64,000 bases of DNA from Salminus brasiliensis (Eukaryota; Chordata; Actinopteri; Characiformes; Bryconidae). The position numbers and the translations under genes are program-made. Location of the stretch: assembly GCF_030463535.1 (NCBI RefSeq), contig NC_132878.1, positions 24,123,925 through 24,187,924 of the forward strand, written 5' to 3'. Below are positions 60,007 to 64,000 of the stretch, piece after piece. Position 1 is the stretch's first letter. Each line of letters starts with the position of its first letter. The notes below the pieces were generated by a model that worked only from the letters and a program-made list of their open reading frames with translations, searched no databases and was not told the origin of the DNA.

Positions 60007-62044
60007 CTACATGGTAGACAGTTGAGTGGGTTTCGATGACGGTAAGTCCAGCAAGGCTTGAACAGTCACGCCGACTTTCACCAAACCACGTTCCTCCAGA
60101 ATGTGATGAGGTAAACATAACTTGTCCTGTAGAGAAAACACAGACACGTTAAGTGTAATCACCACACTGGCCTTGCTCTACTAATTCTTCCGAAATTTGA
60201 TAATGCTTCTTTGAACCTTATTAACCTCAGATGATCCATATGCGATTTTCTCAAATAAATTCACATTTTGGACAAATACATGTATAACTTTAATTATGTC
60301 ACAACTGTAGTTAACTGGTATGTTTTTATTATATTGCAAGAAATGGCAACAGTAATATGCAACAATACAACTGCACTATATGGTAATTATGGGCTGATGC
60401 CAGTGGACATTATTTTATATTTTATACATTATTATCATGTACATATCTGCTGATGCCAGTACTGATGCCAAAACATCTCTAAAACAAAGAAATTGGGACT
60501 AAGTCCATTTTGACAGGCATTACGGAAAATGTAACATTTATTTGTAAAGTGATACAAATGGAAAACAAATCTAAAGGAATTATCTGCTAATATCAACATG
60601 ATACTATCATTATTATCCAATTATATTATTTATATTATTATCAATATTCTCATATAACTAAATACAATCACAATGGTGGCCTAAACTCATTACTTTGTAA
60701 TGTGCACTATTTTTCACATTCTATTTAGTGTAGTTTGGGACAACAATATACTTTGTCTGCACCACACAGGGTCAGGAGCCCACACTTTGTAATGGGTATC
60801 TCAGGAACTGAAATGCTATACCATACAGACAAACATCATGTAGAATTAGATGTGGCTCCTCTACTCAAGGCTTTCATCAGTTTAATTTATGCCACAGATC
60901 ACACATGTCTCATAATGCTAAGTGGACTGTGGGGAATCACCAAACATGCAGGTTGTGAGATGGTAATCAGCTTCTGAGAACTACCCACTACTTTATTCTA
61001 TTCGATTATTATGTTGCTTAAGACAAACATTTCCCCATGGAAACGGCCTTATGTGATCCAATAATTTTTTCATGTTTAGCCTGCTACACAAACAAAACTT
61101 CAACATCCGGAAAAGTGTTTCAGTTTAGAGTGCTCTTGCTTAACTATCAGTCAACAGCTTGAATTTCACTAGACGTTTTTAAGTACAGAGAGAAAAAAAA
61201 AAGATGCTATAACCTATCCTAAAATGTCAGAATCAGAATGTCTTTACTTCACCAAGTATGTTACACATACAAGGAATTTACTAGAGGAGAGCAACACAAG
61301 TATGACATGTAACAAACAAAAAGACTGTTAACAAGTATTACACTAAGAGAAAAAAATACACTAAACAATAAATAGAGTAAAGAATAATAAATTAAAAATA
61401 TTAAAAGTAATAAAGAGCTGTAAAAAACGTATTATGTACAGATATAATTAAAGAAACATTTACAGGAGATTAACATCTGTACAGCTGTGCAAATAATCAT
61501 AGTGCAAATGTTACGCATGTTATGTATCAGTACTGTGTTGTAGTTGAGTCCAGTTTGGTTCAGTGAAATTTTAAAACTCAGTTTAGTTAAAGATTAGGTT
61601 TACAGATTATAGTGTGAGGTGTCCACTGTGGTTTTCGAGCACTACAGCTCTGGGAAATAGGTAAGCATTTCCTTAAAACTTTAGATACGATGAAAATGGA
61701 TAATATACATTTGGGAGTCTGCAAGCAATTTTCTTTATTCAAAAAGAAAATGCAAGAACGGAACTAAACAATTTCTAATATTAACAAGCACAAAAATCAC
61801 CACAGTCATTAACGTCTCGGTGATTTATTCCCAGCATTCAGCAAGATGTTTTCTTTAGTGTTGGACAGGCAATATTTTAAGTGCTCTGCTGAACAGCCAC
61901 AGCCACGGCCACACTCATCATTTTAAGAAAACAAACTGTTTGGAACAATGTCAAATGCAGGCCTACCTGTGGCACACCAAGCTTCTTACAAGCTTCCAGA
62001 AAATTCTCAACATTCCGTCTGCACTTAGCCATGCTCAGCTTTGG
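60007..62044 (-). CDS. lrch2: leucine-rich repeat and calponin-homology protein 2, last two coding exons
   Basis: Minus-strand exons 62044-61967 and 60126-60007, both phase 0, join to encode PKLSMAKCRRNVENFLEAC, then KKLGVPQ, then DKLCLPHHILEERGLVKVGV, then TVQALLDLPSSKPTQLSTM and a stop. This is the C-terminal part of the calponin-homology domain of LRCH proteins, which combine N-terminal leucine-rich repeats with a C-terminal CH domain and are linked to cortical cytoskeleton regulation. LRCH2 rather than a paralogue is chosen because il13ra2 lies just downstream in the same orientation, as at human Xq23. The upstream exons lie beyond the window. The termini of the paralogues are similar, so assignment rests partly on synteny. 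Confidence 0.88.
60127..61966. other. last lrch2 intron with LINE/SINE-type tail
   Basis: No exon is recognised. The segment at about 61228-61560 starts CAGAATCAGAATGTCTTTAC and TACACATACAAGGAATTTAC, the reverse-oriented end of a common fish retroelement. Confidence 0.5.
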
Positions 62045-62404
62045 CTATAGAGAAAGACAAACATGTATACGCACACACACACACACAGAAATGTGTGTAA
62101 ACACAATTGCCTAAAAGGTGCATGTACATCAAAATCTTATCAAAACAAATATAACAGTAATTAAACAAGTATGCAAAAAGGACTAAAATACGAAAATGCC
62201 ATTTTTGGTCAGTTTAAGAAAAAATGTTTCAGAGACAGAAATTAAAACATTACTTTTTACAAATATGCAAATATTATCACCACTTCATTTTAAAAAGGCA
62301 GTGCTATACATTACATAGTAAAGGACTGTTAAATAAAGAGTTCTTATAATCAGCAAGAAAAAAATAAAAATGCAAAACTTCAAACTGTTAGATGACGTGA
62401 AGAA

Positions 62405-62620
62405 CCTGTTGAAAAACATTAACTTCATCTACAGTGACATCTGTTAAGAGGTGCGATATATCAGACTGCAAGTGAATAGTCAGTTCTTGATGTTGATGTT
62501 TTGAAAGCAGTAAAAATGGTGTAAGGATGCAAGCGACTTTGACAAGGGATGTACACTGATGTAATCCATAGAGGTTCTACCTTACAATTTACAGGGCTAA
62601 ATGATCTGCTGCTAACATCT
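62405..62620 (+). mobile_element. Tc1-type left-end fragment
   Basis: Same family as 17.07 and 42.34 kb: TTCATCTACAGTGACATCTG, TGCAAGTGAATAGTCAGTTC and GCGACTTTGACAAGGGATGT. Truncated. Confidence 0.55.
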
Positions 62621-62989
62621 TGTTGTCAGTGACCTTAGAACAATATCATTGCCTTGTACAAAAAAATAGGAAAGGCACTGAATGTTCCTAGAGATACAGT
62701 TGGAAGTAGGGTTGGAAAAAATCACCATTAGAACCTTTAATGAACATAATCTTGCCCATGTCAGTTATTTATTTTTTTGTCTGTTAATACTTCTCTATTG
62801 TGTGTGTTCATATACTGTCCCCTTAAAAGCATACTATCGCATATGCAGTCATGTGACTCCGCCTCATCCAGTCTGCAACATGGAATTCAATGGAGGAGAA
62901 CTCAAACACAGAGCCAAATAAGCAACTCAAGCACTGTATATAATCATACATTAATTGTTATCTACGTTATCTGGAGCATGTGGACATGG

Positions 62990-63410
62990 CAGAAAGAGGT
63001 TTTGAGATTCTTTTCTGTCAAATGATGAAACAAAACCTTTTGGGCCTATGGATCAGCAGTTTGTCTGGAGGAGGAACAACAGAGTATAGGTTGAAAAGAA
63101 CACCCTGCCTACAATCAAGCATTGTGCTGGTTTAGTGATTCTCTGGGGCTGAATTTGCTTCCACTGGAAACCTGCAGGGTGTGCAGGGCAAGATGGATTT
63201 GAATAAATATCAGAAAACCCTAGGAGAAAACGTCAATCCTTTTGTGAGGAAGCTGAAGCTTTGGTGTCATTGGACTTTCCAATAATGATCCTTAAAGTCC
63301 ATCAAGGCTTGGTTTTAGAAGAAGTCCAGGGAAATTTGGAATGCCTATCACAGTCGCCTGACTTGAACCGTATTAAAAATCTTTAATCAGTGCATTCCTA
63401 CTATTGATAT
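62990..63410 (+). mobile_element. degenerate Tc1-type transposase remnant
   Basis: Plus-strand remnants of the catalytic region (TCTGGGGCTGAATTTGCTTC, ACTTGAACCGTATTAAAAATC corresponding to a degraded DLNPIE) with many frame breaks. Together with the left-end fragment at 62.4 kb it may be one old insertion within an lrch2 intron. Confidence 0.55.
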
Positions 63411-63449
63411 ATTAGTGAAGTGGATGCCACTGCCTATGAAAAACTTAAT

Positions 63450-64000
63450 TTGCAGTGGGGAAAAAAAGTATTTAGTCAGTCACCAATTGTGCAAGTTCTT
63501 CCACTTAAAAAGATGAGAGAGGCCTGTTTAATTAACAGGTAGACCTCAACTATGAGAGATAAAATGAGAAAAAAAATCAGAAAATCACATTGTCTGATTT
63601 TTAAATAATTTATTTGCAAATAATGGTGGAAAATAAGTATTTGGTCAAACGTTTTCTGTAAGTCTTCACAAGGCTGGTACACACCGTTGCTGGTATGTTG
63701 GCCCATTCCTCCATGCAGATCTCCTCTAGAGCAGTGATGTTTTGGGGCTGTCGGCGGGCAACACAGACTTTCAACTCCCTTCAAAGGTTTTCTATGGGGT
63801 TGAGATCTGGATACTGGCTAGGCCACTCCAGGACCTTGAAATGCTTTTTACGAAGCCACTCCTTTGTTGCCCTGGCAGTGTGCTTGGGATCATTGTCATG
63901 CTGAAAGACCCAGCCACGTTTCATCTTCAATGCCCTTGCTAATGGAAGGAGGTTTGCACTCAAAATCTCACAATACATGTCCCCATTCATTCTTTCATGT
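63450..64000 (-). mobile_element. Tc1-type transposon, cut by the window end
   Basis: The terminal repeat (CAGTGGGGAAAAAAAGTATT, then TAGTCAGTCACCAATTGTGC) begins at about 63454. Reading on the minus strand from 64000, the transposase C-terminal part is seen: [30 protein letters not shown] and [15 protein letters not shown], with the catalytic Asp-containing segments intact in this stretch. The sequence is less decayed than the other copies in the window. It lies inside an lrch2 intron. Confidence 0.85.

Overview
This is vertebrate nuclear DNA from a ray-finned fish. Genes are split by GT-AG introns, coding density is very low, and Tc1/mariner relics, tRNA-derived SINEs, LINE 3' tails and CA/GATA/ATT microsatellites are frequent. 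The recognisable gene content (a GIMAP-type GTPase with long coiled coils, il13ra2 beside lrch2) fits a teleost; the repeat families suggest an otophysan (characin/catfish-like), which is an inference only.

Region 1 (1-9.2 kb, + strand) holds the most unusual locus: a V-type immunoglobulin exon, a chain of very small exons whose phases all agree, a large coiled-coil exon with an 84-bp internal repeat, a duplicated mini-exon, and a terminal exon encoding an AIG1/GIMAP GTPase with its own coiled-coil tail. Spliced as predicted, it reads open for 1056 residues from the Ig exon to the stop (signal peptide outside the window). No forward transmembrane exon was found, but a transmembrane-exon-like segment lies inverted inside the gene.

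Region 2 (9.2-24.5 kb) has mostly minus-strand units: a partial type II C-type-lectin-like receptor (13.5-15.5 kb) with a tyrosine-containing tail, a 38-residue single-pass microprotein in a CpG-rich patch (20.5 kb), an unrecognised 147-residue terminal exon (21.9 kb) and a 79-residue single-pass ORF (23.5 kb). A 15/30-bp minisatellite lies at 11.5 kb.

Region 3 (24.5-37.3 kb) is repeat-rich and I find no convincing gene in it.

Region 4 (37.37-53.03 kb, minus) contains a complete il13ra2 gene: nine coding exons that join in frame to 421 residues (signal peptide, three fibronectin-type domains, WSDWS box, transmembrane helix, short tail).

Region 5 (53-64 kb) holds the last two coding exons of lrch2 (minus; end of the calponin-homology domain) and Tc1 relics, including one that runs off the window end. 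Adjacency and shared orientation of lrch2 and il13ra2 match the vertebrate Xq23-type block. Together the window suggests an immune-receptor neighbourhood (Ig-GIMAP gene, lectin-like receptor) beside a conserved IL-13 decoy receptor/LRCH2 block.
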